Shown here: piece by piece, positions 48,380 through 61,400 of the stretch | Layout: the number at the start of each line of letters is the position of its first letter | Position numbering within the stretch: the first letter of the stretch is position 1 | Assembly: GCA_030248295.1 (NCBI GenBank) | Contig: JASANH010000137.1 | Span: 1 to 64,000 of the forward strand | Reading direction: 5' to 3' | Length of the DNA: 64,000 nt | Source: Mesodorylaimus sp. YZB2_4 | Taxonomy: Eukaryota; Nematoda; Enoplea; Dorylaimida; Dorylaimidae | Position numbers and translations under genes: made by a program | The notes under the pieces: model-generated | The model's input: the letters and a program-made list of their open reading frames with translations, nothing else | Database searches by the model: none | Told to the model about the DNA's origin: nothing

Positions 48380-49795
48380 TTCTTATTACAGGAAAGGTCT
48401 ACGAGACTTTCTACGGAGTTATGGAGAGCGACCTCGGAAATGTTGCAGACTGTGATTATTCAGAAGGCACGTGCGTTCTGCATGTCGATTATCTATTGGT
48501 ATGGAACATTAACCCGTGTGCCTCTTGCGAGTACATTGAATGGAAACGACTCTCTGGGGAAGTTTGGGTCACTTTCTAAGCGATGATTAACAAATTGCAC
48601 TTACCTGGAACACCCAGACAGTAAGACTTCGTGATTGTCCCCGCGCCCTGCTATCCGACCAAGGACTTCCAGTCGTCATTTTATCCTCGCCCGCCAAACA
48701 CGGTGAGGCAGTCAAAACCAAATGCAACGCATGGCCAGGCCTCAGGAATCAGTGGAAACAGCGTAACCTTTGGTCTTCAGGCTCATCGCCAGACTACTGT
48801 ACGGAAGCGACATTGTAGCGCCTCGCCTACAAGCGATGGATTTACGCGTCGTTCATTTTCCACGATGGACTCGCACATGCCTTCCGAGCCACTTGCCAGC
48901 TTAAGCTCGCGATGATAGAATTCGATTTGGCAATGGCCCTTAGTGCCCCGACAGCAGTAGCTCGTCGCTTACTTCACAGCCCAAAGGTCATGGCGCGCCT
49001 TACTGGCCGTTTTTAGAAGTATGGCCATGTGTTGAAGTCGGACCAGCCTATGGGGAGTCTCTGCACTGAATAAGTCCCACTCGATTTTACTGTCAAACGA
49101 AAATTTATGTCTGGAATCATGGATCCATCGACTCGCATAATTTTTCAAAATCCAGACGATTGCAATCTGGTTCAGGAAATTCTTCTGCATGACGCCACAA
49201 ATCGAATTTTTATCTATTCAGCCATAAGCGGATCCATGCGTCCCCACAGTGGTACGGTAGTTTCCCATCCACTCTACTCATCGAATACTTCGCTTTTCCT
49301 GGACTTTCCGGAACTAATTCACAATCCCATAAACAAGTATACCCTGGATGAACTTCGACCACGCATCAGTTCAAACGACATTTTCGCAGCTTTCGACGAC
49401 CAACGCAAGATTTTGCGGGAGTTAAGTCAGCCCGCCTTTCATGGCTCCATTTCACCAAAAAACCCAACGCATTCTGGATAATTTTGCTCAGAACATTCCA
49501 CGGGGATGGTACAACGGTCTCGCCGTTCATCTGAAGTGGGCTTGGATCAACGGCTGATGTATTCTCGTCACAACAATCTTCCTCTTCAGATTACTTCCGC
49601 CCTGCATCCGGAACACCGCCAAAGATTACATCATCACTCCTGGTGAGCAAATAGTCGCCCGCTACCGCCCCCATTGGACCCGCCGTCAACCAGGACATGG
49701 CCCTGTCGAACACACTGTCCGACTGATCCTGGGCCATCTTCCACCGCGCTCTCGGGATCAAACAGATTGCCAGAGGACAACCTCGAAGAGACGGG
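48380..49795 (+). pseudogene. Possible retroelement glycoprotein-like remnant
   Basis: Just outside the right arm, 48380-48579 encodes a Cys-patterned stretch (DCDYSEGTCVLHVDYLLVW then CASCEYI) of the kind found in envelope-like glycoproteins carried by some BEL/Pao elements. A further 124-codon frame (49107-49481) and short frames to about 49830 follow in different phases. All are interrupted by stops or frame changes. Assignment is by pattern only and weak; the position downstream of Gag-like sequence supports a retroelement origin. Confidence 0.35.
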
Positions 49796-50517
49796 AGGGT
49801 TTGATGGCATGGTCGGTGACATTAATAAGGCTAGTTTGAAGTAGTGCCATGAAGTGATACTAGTTGAATGAGGCTAGTTTGAAGGAGTGCCTAGGTAGTG
49901 CCATAAAGTGGTACTAGGTTCAGCTGCTAACATGACTAACAAGAAAAGGAGAAAAGATTTAAGATCATGAACGCAGTCTCTGCCATTTGTCAATAATGAT
50001 ACGACCGATAACTAAATTTTCTTCCATCTGTTGATAAAGTAGTACAGATACTGTACCTTCGTTTCTACGTCTCGAACGTGTGATTGGCAACAGATTTGAA
50101 ACTCTGCGTATAGTACTTGTGTTTATAGTAAAGGTCCTTTCTCTGTCAATCTACTGCACAGAAGTTCGTCATAAAGCAGTCACTGGCGGACAGCATCAGG
50201 CTAGTGATTACCTGTAGGATCAAGCATCGGGTCTCCAAACGGCCCCTGTCGCCCGAATATTTCGTGGAGAATAATTCCGAATGCATACACATCACCCGCT
50301 GGCGTCCCATGTTCTTTCCCACAACGCAACATTTCTGGAGCTGTCCACAGCAGTCCTTGGAAAAAATTATGCAACAGCGATATTCATAAACAAAGAGTGC
50401 GTGGTATGCACCTACTACTATAAATATGAGGTTTGAGAAAACCCTCCTGCAGCAGTTTCGCTGGGCGTCAGGGGACACATACTTAAAGATAACTCCTCAG
50501 AGGCAAGCGGTCTTTCG
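49047..50517. repeat. Segmental duplication A, copy 1
   Basis: This is directly repeated at 56994-58464 and appears identical over about 1.47 kb. It includes the glycoprotein-like frame on the plus strand and, on the minus strand, the kinase-homology exon [20 protein letters not shown] (50213-50356) plus the 3' part of the preceding exon. It is directly abutted by duplication B at 50516. Confidence 0.9.
50213..50517 (-). pseudogene. Duplicated guanylyl cyclase kinase-homology exon(s)
   Basis: Copy of the receptor guanylyl cyclase exon at 58160-58303 (TAPEM...[15 protein letters not shown]) with its splice sites, and of the last ~34 bases of the exon before it. It lies downstream of the gene's last identified exon and cut off from the other coding parts, so it is not expected to function. 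Confidence 0.75.
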
Positions 50518-51289
50518 CTAGTAAGAATGCGCCTTTTTTATGATATTAAGTACCTACAGTAGAGTCGTACTAAATATCCAAGCCTTGTCCAACTGTGGCT
50601 TCACGCAAGAGGGCGGCCAGAAAGAATTATAAAGAAGGACACTGCACTGACCGTGAGACTTCGTTACCTCGCGTCTTCGCTTATCGAATTACTGCTTGCA
50701 ACAGTGTAGGCTAGATGGGTTAAGTCATGTTAGGAAACTTCAACCAAGCCAGACACAGCGCTAAATTTTTTCAGACAGCGCTTATCGTTGCGTCATGCTT
50801 GTTTCCAGCAGATCAGCTACTGCAGCAAGCAAGATTCAATCTTTCTTGCTCTGTTTATGCGCAAAGAAAATCAGAGCAATTATATTTCCTTTCTTCAATG
50901 CTGTCTTTCACGATCTACAAAATGTACGTACTTGTGTATTGTAATATTTTGAGGTCTTACTTTGGTAACATTGAAGCCAGCAGAGCGTCACTCTTTTGCT
51001 TCTCTATTTCTAGCTCCTTGATTTTTTCTGCCACTAAACCTTCTAAGTTGTTGTTGTATTTTTCAATCATAGCCATCATATTGTCCAACATATTTTCATT
51101 CCTGCCAATGAAATTATACAGGATATATCATGCTGTGAAATTTGTAGATACTTACAGGCCTTCTCTTAATGGGTTCAGCTCTTTTTTCAGTTTCGAAATA
51201 GTTGGGCGCATGAACTCGTTTTCATCCCAGCATGTTTTCATTACAGCACGGACAAAATCTGGTGCCTCAATGACTGCTCGCATGTCATG
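50516..51289. repeat. Segmental duplication B, copy 1
   Basis: Directly repeated at 54858-55631 and apparently identical over about 770 bp. At its right edge the match stops inside a kinase-homology exon (after GCTCGCATGTCA). Confidence 0.9.
50961..51289 (-). pseudogene. Duplicated guanylyl cyclase exons (KHD end and coiled coil)
   Basis: Copies of the exon encoding [20 protein letters not shown] (truncated at its 5' end at 51289) and of the coiled-coil exon encoding [18 protein letters not shown]. The truncation joins unrelated sequence, so the copy is a fragment. The long plus-strand frame across 50727-51626 is its antisense shadow. Confidence 0.75.
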
Positions 51290-52425
51290 CGATGGATTAG
51301 CAGTGCTATCAGCAGTTTGCAGTGTGTACAGTACAGGCGAAAATATGACCTTAGAATATCCATTGCACAAACGACGTCGTATTTTGCCTGACCCCCTACC
51401 CCTGTTGTGTGAATCGGTTTTTAAACAAACTCTCCCTCCCACCCGCCTGTCATGCGAAGTCGTATTTGTACGACCCCCCCGGCCCAGGTACGGGTGCGGT
51501 CAAAAAGTTGGTACAGTAAACTCGGTGCGGTCAAAAAAGCCCAGTCACTGCACCCTACGCCTGCGCGCGCAACTATTTGCACCTGATCGTGAGGCGCCGA
51601 AACTAACGAGCTACCGCTTTGACTAACTTACCAACTTTAACTTCGACTATGGCTTTGACTAACCTTGGCTAATTTACTAACTGACATGTTCGATTAGTTT
51701 GCTTCCTTGAATGTCTTTTTCACAACTCTGCTTTTAATTTTGCGTTTCAGACCTGCATTAGAAAACACAGCTTCGCACAAAGCACTCACGATCAGTTTTT
51801 GTAAAAACTTGTAAATCAGTCATTCAGGAGGCTCTTAATGTTGAAATATTAGACTATAGCAACGAAATCGCCATGGAAAGCCGTATCACGTGTTGCTTGC
51901 AAGTCGAATTCGGACAGATTGTTAGTCGATTCAGAAAAAGCCACGAAACGAGAATTTTTTGACCCATCCTCGTCGTTTCAGGGAAAGGTCGATTTTTGGC
52001 CCTTTATCCGCGGAATAGGGGGTTTGTTAGTTGACCCTATCTTGCCATCGGCTAGGGTCAATCTGGAATGCATGTCGGGCGAGGGTGCGAGCTAGTCGTT
52101 ACTCCGTGATGCAAGCGGTACCCCGTGGGGCGACCATACTAAGCCCGTGCCCTGTGAGGGACCTGGATTCGAGAGCCTTCCACCCCATAAGGCCTGTCCT
52201 CGTTTATCGACTCACAGTCAGTGGGATGGAGTGCGAGTCGCCCGCCGCCAGGCGTGCAAGGCGCCGAGAGAACTTCATCAAGTTCTCAGACGGCTCGAGT
52301 TAAACCAAGGTTTGACCAGTTTCCAGCTCTTCCAAGCAAATGTGGCACACGCCCCTAACCGCTACCCCACTGAGGCGGCCCAGGAACGGGAATGATTCTG
52401 CATTAAGTAAAGGAATAAAGCTTAC
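51290..52425. other. 3' region of the guanylyl cyclase gene; GC-rich repeat-like block
   Basis: The final exon of the cyclase gene should be here; a donor after GYIKMK at 52426 requires one. A short minus-strand piece near 52300-52395 contains CHICLEELETG but does not match a cyclase C-terminus. The block 52020-52400 is GC-richer than its surroundings and repeat-like but was not recognised. Confidence 0.3.
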
Positions 52426-55400
52426 TTTCATTTTTATGTACCCGCGCTCGATGGTCTCGTAGCCGCAAAGCGAGTCCAAGATCCGCTTGCACTCGCCACT
52501 GCAGTGAATTTTTAGAGCTGTACATAAATGAAAAACAGCTTGAACCATTCCGCAAATCCACAAAAACTTTTGCAAACAGGGCCCTAATTTGTTTGACAGC
52601 AGCAAGATCGAGATCATATGTACGCTTTGTGAAGCCTTGGCTCTTCTGTTGATGTGTACGGAAACGTACGAAATTACTAGACTCACGATTCATGCCGTGC
52701 TTACTTGATGGCGCCTCCCGCCACAACACAGCATTGGTTTAAAATTAAACTTTTGGCTATAACCTAAGCTGTTCAGGCTGAGCAAAGTCCCTATTCTCAA
52801 GCCTGACATCAAATGCTGCAAGAGATCAGCTACTAGTCTGACGAATTCACCTTCCCTTACTTGTAGCCACCCACTCTTGCTTTTTCAAAAAGTGGGTCGG
52901 CACTGACTGAAGTAACCAGAACCCTACCTTGTCCTGTTGACTCCATTCTGGACGCAGTATTGACAGTGTCACCAAACAAACAATAACGAGGCATTTTCAG
53001 CCCCCTGGAAATGACAAAATTGTTTAAATGAATTTTGCGCGTCTAACACTTACACAATCCCGGCAACACATGGACCAGAGTGAATACCAATGCGCAATTG
53101 TATGATTTCGCCGGATAAGTGCCTGACTTTACCATCCTACAAAATGCGCCGGATATGATATTTAGGTCGTTTCCTGACATAGCAACGTCGACTTTACCAG
53201 TGCGTTTTGCTTACCTTTACAGTTCTCAAAAAGCAGATTGCCATAGACGCTATCTCCCCCGCATGTTTTTCGCCATTTCTGGTTGGCAGACCAGAAACAG
53301 CCATGTAAGCATCCCCGATTGTTTCCACTTTGTAGGCATCATAATTTCCGATCAACCCATCGAATGTGCTGTATATACGATGCAATGTATTGATCACCTA
53401 AAATGTATGTAAGTATTATGCATGCATGGAGCATTACGCGCGCAAAGCTGCGTAATACGGATAATCTCGCTCGTTTTGTATAAAATTCGATTTGCGCAAC
53501 AGAAAGACAGCTGTAAGAAACTGCTGTACTTAATTTACAGCATTGTTTGCACAGTAATCCAAATTAATCGGCTGAGGTGTCCAACCGAACACTCGTAAAG
53601 GTCTAATGCTAGATAGGGACGTGTAAGCAACACTGCTGTAGCTTCTGAACAACAAATTTGGGGGATATCAACTTGGCAGTTATAATAAAAGCATTTAGGT
53701 TGAATTTCAAATGCCTGATTTTTTTCAAACAAATCTTCAAGTTTGTCTACGATCTGCGATACTTATTTCAAGGATAATCTGTTGTCTGGTTCGTCAGTGA
53801 AGATATCTGATAGTTGAATTAAAACCTGGCTGTACTTCGCCAGAAGAAGTGTAACAAGCTTTGCTGCAAGATGAACTGTAACATTACGCATTGAATCTCG
53901 ACTTCTTAAAAGAATTTTATGGTCTAGATCACTATTGATGCAGGAAAAGTAGCTTAGGACGTTTCCTAATCGATCATGTTTGCGTTTTTCAGTGGCCAAG
54001 TTGACCAGAATCTTAAGTCCTAGTTATCAACTGTGCGCATTGGCTGGTCTAAAAATTTTGAGTCTGCCATTACAGATTTATTGATCCGGATACTATTTTT
54101 TTGGGAGGCGATAAGTTTCTAGCTACCATAGGCCGCAGTTAATACAGTCTCTATGATACAGTTAATACAGTGTCTATGAGCGCATTGTCTATGGAAACTC
54201 CGCTTTGACACTCGTTACCTGATATGGCGTAGACTGCTGAATAATATTTGAGAATCCGACGATGTCAGAAAAGAATATTGTAACACTTTCGAAATATTCT
54301 GGTTCCACCGTTAATCCATTTTTTAATGCTTCTGCCGCTTGTCTACGTAAAAAGATTGGCATAAAACGACGTCTTTAAGCACTTTCGTCAGCCTTACAAA
54401 GTTATCACAAATCTGCTAGAATTTATTTTGTCGCGCACTATGATAAGGGTAGACGTAGCTGTCGATCAGTGTACAGTGTATTTCCTTCAGGCCGGCCTGT
54501 TGCGTTAACTGTCATATAGGAGCTCACGCGGACCCGTCGTCACATTAGAATCTCCACGCCTCGCCGCACAGGTCAGGCCGGAGCCGCACTTGTACTGGGT
54601 ACGGATATCTAGTACCTACCCTACTAAAACGCATTGTTACTTACAATTTGTATTGATACTTGGTAAAGAGCTCCCGCTGGATCGCCTTACAGCTTCGGTC
54701 GCAGTCGCACTATGCTTGGGTACTTAATAGTACGTCTGTCTGTAGTTACTTGAGATCACCAAAAAGTCTCCTTCGCACCAGCGTCCTTAATAAGCAACTT
54801 CTACAGTGCGATCAGCGCCTGGTTTTCGTGATACCGAGTATGGGTCACGGGTTGTATTCGCTAGTAAGAATGCGCCTTTTTTATGATATTAAGTACCTAC
54901 AGTAGAGTCGTACTAAATATCCAAGCCTTGTCCAACTGTGGCTTCACGCAAGAGGGCGGCCAGAAAGAATTATAAAGAAGGACACTGCACTGACCGTGAG
55001 ACTTCGTTACCTCGCGTCTTCGCTTATCGAATTACTGCTTGCAACAGTGTAGGCTAGATGGGTTAAGTCATGTTAGGAAACTTCAACCAAGCCAGACACA
55101 GCGCTAAATTTTTTCAGACAGCGCTTATCGTTGCGTCATGCTTGTTTCCAGCAGATCAGCTACTGCAGCAAGCAAGATTCAATCTTTCTTGCTCTGTTTA
55201 TGCGCAAAGAAAATCAGAGCAATTATATTTCCTTTCTTCAATGCTGTCTTTCACGATCTACAAAATGTACGTACTTGTGTATTGTAATATTTTGAGGTCT
55301 TACTTTGGTAACATTGAAGCCAGCAGAGCGTCACTCTTTTGCTTCTCTATTTCTAGCTCCTTGATTTTTTCTGCCACTAAACCTTCTAAGTTGTTGTTGT

Positions 55401-58400
55401 ATTTTTCAATCATAGCCATCATATTGTCCAACATATTTTCATTCCTGCCAATGAAATTATACAGGATATATCATGCTGTGAAATTTGTAGATACTTACAG
55501 GCCTTCTCTTAATGGGTTCAGCTCTTTTTTCAGTTTCGAAATAGTTGGGCGCATGAACTCGTTTTCATCCCAGCATGTTTTCATTACAGCACGGACAAAA
55601 TCTGGTGCCTCAATGACTGCTCGCATGTCAGGTCTGAATAAGGGCTCTGTCGAAGTGGGAAGCATTATCTTTCGGATAGCCTCTGCAAAACGTAAAATCA
55701 AGAAACATTTTAGCTGTTTCGGGACATAACACTAAGAGGGCAGTCGCCCCACGTCACTTCAGCGAGTCTTATTATATACAGAGTGTTATGCGGGCAGTCT
55801 TGCGTAATATGTGAAACAATTTGTCATCTGACATCGCCTCATCTGACTGGTCCTGCTTTTAATCATTTATATCGAACGTTCAGTTTCAGAATTGACTTTT
55901 GGCCTTATAATCAATTTTTGCCTTCAATTTTTTGATTATTGCTTGACTTTACTGTAATGTAACGTTGTGAGTTGTGTTTCTTATCCCTAGAGTGCGCCAT
56001 GGTGTTTGGATGAAAATAAAGCATGAATGAATGCATGAATGAATAAAGGGATGAGGAATGGGAAAACAAGCTCTTTAAGCCATTTTGCTTTGTGCGAATG
56101 TTACCAGAGTAACTTCGAGGTCTGGTCAGCCAAGAGCATCAAGATAGATCTACAGTATCTGAAATTTTTTAAGCCAACATTTTTTGATTGCTGAACGGGT
56201 GCACCTTTTCGGATCTGTCGTCAGTGAGTGGAGAAATTGGCGCGCCAAACGCTGTATTGAAAGATTCTATTATCCCTGGCATTCTCAGAGAGCGAGTAGA
56301 CATTTGAGCAAATTTTCCTTGCTAGCAAAGGAGAAACGACGACTCAGGAGACTATAAAATGCGCGCTCCCTGATGGGCTTATTTGACGCAAAATAAGGTG
56401 CCGCATTTGCTTCTCGTGGTTGATTATATCATTAAGGCTTGAAAGACAAGCAAGATCTTCTGTTTCCTGAAGATCATTTTACACATTACATACTTAGGGT
56501 TTGATGGCATGGTCGGTGACATTAATAAGGCTAGTTTGAAGTAGTGCCATGAAGTGATACTAGTTGAATGAGGCTAGTTTGAAGGAGTGCCTAGGTAGTG
56601 CCATAAAGTGGTACTAGGTTCAGCTGCTAACATGACTAACAAGAAAAGGAGAAAAGATTTAAGATCATGAACGCAGTCTCTGCCATTTGTCAATAATGAT
56701 ACGACCGATAACTAAATTTTCTTCCATCTGTTGATAAAGTAGTACAGATACTGTACCTTCGTTTCTACGTCTCGAACGTGTGATTGGCAACAGATTTGAA
56801 ACTCTGCGTATAGTACTTGTGTTTATAGTAAAGGTCCTTTCTCTGTCAATCTACTGCACAGAAGTTCGTCATAAAGCAGTCACTGGCGGACAGCATCAGG
56901 CTAGTGATTACCTGTAGGATCAAGCATCGGGTCTCCAAACGGCCCCTGTCGCCCGAATATTTCGTGGAGAATAATTCCGAATGCATACACATCACCTATG
57001 GGGAGTCTCTGCACTGAATAAGTCCCACTCGATTTTACTGTCAAACGAAAATTTATGTCTGGAATCATGGATCCATCGACTCGCATAATTTTTCAAAATC
57101 CAGACGATTGCAATCTGGTTCAGGAAATTCTTCTGCATGACGCCACAAATCGAATTTTTATCTATTCAGCCATAAGCGGATCCATGCGTCCCCACAGTGG
57201 TACGGTAGTTTCCCATCCACTCTACTCATCGAATACTTCGCTTTTCCTGGACTTTCCGGAACTAATTCACAATCCCATAAACAAGTATACCCTGGATGAA
57301 CTTCGACCACGCATCAGTTCAAACGACATTTTCGCAGCTTTCGACGACCAACGCAAGATTTTGCGGGAGTTAAGTCAGCCCGCCTTTCATGGCTCCATTT
57401 CACCAAAAAACCCAACGCATTCTGGATAATTTTGCTCAGAACATTCCACGGGGATGGTACAACGGTCTCGCCGTTCATCTGAAGTGGGCTTGGATCAACG
57501 GCTGATGTATTCTCGTCACAACAATCTTCCTCTTCAGATTACTTCCGCCCTGCATCCGGAACACCGCCAAAGATTACATCATCACTCCTGGTGAGCAAAT
57601 AGTCGCCCGCTACCGCCCCCATTGGACCCGCCGTCAACCAGGACATGGCCCTGTCGAACACACTGTCCGACTGATCCTGGGCCATCTTCCACCGCGCTCT
57701 CGGGATCAAACAGATTGCCAGAGGACAACCTCGAAGAGACGGGAGGGTTTGATGGCATGGTCGGTGACATTAATAAGGCTAGTTTGAAGTAGTGCCATGA
57801 AGTGATACTAGTTGAATGAGGCTAGTTTGAAGGAGTGCCTAGGTAGTGCCATAAAGTGGTACTAGGTTCAGCTGCTAACATGACTAACAAGAAAAGGAGA
57901 AAAGATTTAAGATCATGAACGCAGTCTCTGCCATTTGTCAATAATGATACGACCGATAACTAAATTTTCTTCCATCTGTTGATAAAGTAGTACAGATACT
58001 GTACCTTCGTTTCTACGTCTCGAACGTGTGATTGGCAACAGATTTGAAACTCTGCGTATAGTACTTGTGTTTATAGTAAAGGTCCTTTCTCTGTCAATCT
58101 ACTGCACAGAAGTTCGTCATAAAGCAGTCACTGGCGGACAGCATCAGGCTAGTGATTACCTGTAGGATCAAGCATCGGGTCTCCAAACGGCCCCTGTCGC
58201 CCGAATATTTCGTGGAGAATAATTCCGAATGCATACACATCACCCGCTGGCGTCCCATGTTCTTTCCCACAACGCAACATTTCTGGAGCTGTCCACAGCA
58301 GTCCTTGGAAAAAATTATGCAACAGCGATATTCATAAACAAAGAGTGCGTGGTATGCACCTACTACTATAAATATGAGGTTTGAGAAAACCCTCCTGCAG

Positions 58401-61400
58401 CAGTTTCGCTGGGCGTCAGGGGACACATACTTAAAGATAACTCCTCAGAGGCAAGCGGTCTTTCCTGCCCGTCAAGAAAATCAAACAAGCTGAAATCGCT
58501 CAGCTTCAAAATCCATTTGGAATCTAGTAGACAGTTGGTTGATTTGAGCCGACCATGGCAGCACAAAGTAGTTGATTGCAGGTAGTCAAGACCCTAAATT
58601 AGAATATATTTAGGCATATGAGCGAACTCAGTAACTGCACCCCTAATGCAACACATAAATAGCTGCAGCAAAGTTTGATTTAACTAGTTTCTTGCAACAC
58701 TTGACACGTACGTACTTTTGATCAGAACTTTCGGTCTCCCAAACTCGGGTAACTGCTATTCTGAGATAAATAAGATTATTTTAAACCCTACTCTAACCTA
58801 CCTTTCGTTTCAAAATTATTATCTGCCCTAATGAAGCGCAGAAATTAGCGGCCGCTCACTTCAAAGCGCCTGGCTCGTGGCCTGGCTAGACCTCGTATCG
58901 GTTCGGGTACTTTCGTGTCGGGCTGGGTCAGGTCAGCTAAATTTCTGGTCGGGTCTGGTCAAAATCGGTTCGGTTCACTTTTTTGAAAAATCGGGTCAAA
59001 CGAGTCAAAAATTCAGCAAATTTGCAAGTTCTTACTACTGGCAGCTACAGCAGGGTCCTGCACGGGTATGAAAATCGTACCCTACCCGTACCCGCCGGAC
59101 GACCTTCTTACCCGTACCCGGCGCACCTTACCCATGCCCATACCCATACCCGTATTTTTTCAAAACATTTACCCATACCCATACCCGGATTCTCGATAAA
59201 TGTTCGAATGTAGTACAAAAACAGAAAATTCATGAAAATGATTCCAGAAAGCCAGAGTGTTCAACGAAACTCGATCAATGTCCATAAAAGAATTTCAAGA
59301 AGCAGTAATTTGACGCTAGCCGAATGCTTTTGCGCTAAAAGCCTGAATAATGTCTATTTTCAGTAGTGTTTTGGTTTCTGTGGTTCCTCTGTGAATAGAC
59401 ATCTTAATTTTAAACTTAAATGCCTGAAGCTGACAACAAGACAACCTAAACCATTATTGAAACTGCATTCATGTCGCAGAAAGTAACGAAGTTCAACTTG
59501 ACAAGGAGTGCTTTCTTAAAATGTTGAGCTAAAGGCATTTTTGGCAGTTATGGCTGACACATGACCCAAAGGTGATCATTTCATACAGTCTACCAAACGC
59601 GCTAGTGTAGCTTGTATGCAGAGGTCAACAACAACTACTGTAGCTGTACAAAAGAAGCTAGTTTGTGTGGAGGAGACAGTTCCACAATTAGATCAGACGC
59701 CTGATGGTGAGTCGTAGAGCATCCATACAAAAAAGTCCTCCCTACATCACAGCGACACTGCTGTCCTAATCTGAGGTCTCGCTGACATAAGAGTGAAAGT
59801 GACTCGGATCCTGCAAAGGGTCAGGGTTGCTGCACTAGTGCGTAATGCACTGGTTCCCCTTTAGAAGCTCGAAAGACTCGCTCATCTTTTCTTCTACCTC
59901 CTTTAAAAGTTTTCTAACTGAAGATGCTCTATGTGTACTGCAGTTTTATCTTCTAGAAATATCCATTTAAATCCAGCTTTTATAGCATCATTTTATCCTT
60001 TTTTTAAAATATTTTTGACGCTGCGTTGATAGGAGCTTGGGCAGATGAGCAAGAAGTCAATCAATCAATCAGTCGTGTCCCACCACTTGGGGTCATTAAG
60101 TCCTCCACGGATGGTGCCATAGCGACACAAACCAGGTTCTTTTTTTGCAGTAAACAACCATTCTCAAATCTCAAAAACGCTATAATATCCGTATCTTTTT
60201 ATCGATATCTTGGCTGTCAAAATAAATGTATAACCTGTTTTTTTAGAATACATGCTCTTCACGAAAACAGATAGTTCATATGGATATGGAGACCCCAAAA
60301 GATATGGGTATGAATATGATTTCGATATCGATATGTCAAATGATATCGATACCGATAAGATATAGACATGGATATCAATATCAAAAGTCGAAAAAACTAG
60401 CCTCAAAAAAGCAGACATCAGAAGTATTTTGCTAAAAACAGTCACAAAATGCATAAGGATCCAAATTTGCAGCTCTGTCAGAAATATGAATAAAAAAATT
60501 AAGCAAGAGAGAATACCCGTACCCATACCCGTACCCGGTGACCCATACCCAAACCCATACCCGTACCCGTCGTTTCTTACCAAAACTCGTACTGTACTTA
60601 TATCGGCCGGGTACGGGTGGGTACGGGTATGGGTACCCATGCAGGACTCTGACGTGAGCTACAGAAACCATATAAATAGAGTTTGCATGATTTTTGTTTA
60701 CCACGACTTATCCAGTGCAGTACCGCAGCTAAATTTCAGAAAGGGCAGTTCAGTCTGCTTAGTGGATGTGCAGTGAGACAGACAAAAAATTCACCATGCA
60801 AAACCGAGCTGGCTTCTAAAACATTAGCTTTTCTGCTTTTATCAATGTGCAAATGTAATTCTCGATGTCATGCACGCGGCTATCTAGAAGGCCTCACTTA
60901 AAATACGTATGACACATCTGGCGCTAGGAATTCGAAAAAACGCCGTCCCTAGCATACAAGAAACCTGTTTTCAGGCGCGCGCTCGTTACTAGTTTCGTGT
61001 TTCGCGCCATGGCCGCCCCGCCAGCTTGGCGCCGCCCATCGTAGTGGGTCTAGACTGATCGTGAGTAATCCGACTTATAGGCTTGCGGGTTATGCGTGTG
61101 CCTCTCGCGGTCCAGCATTTCAAATTGTGTGTAATGTGTCCCTTCATCCTCGAGTTCACATGCGTTTGGTGGTGTGGTAAAACACGAACATGAACATGAA
61201 CATGGGAGCAGCCCGGAAAGAGGAAGTTAGCTTGCGTATTGATTGGTGAAGCGTGAGCTTCACGGTTTTTAAATATTTTCCCACCAGCTGAAGAAACTAA
61301 CCCCCTGTTTAGACTGACACTGACTTCCTGACGATGGCGGGTGGGCTGCTTATCCTGATGGTGTTCAACAGCCAGACTCTAAGCTCGTTTGGCACTCTGG

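Noticed and set aside
50727..51626. 299-codon plus-strand open frame (and its 219-codon twin at 55070-55729)
   Set aside because: It is antisense to the coiled-coil and kinase-homology exons of the guanylyl cyclase; the minus-strand reading has the conserved protein and correct splice sites.
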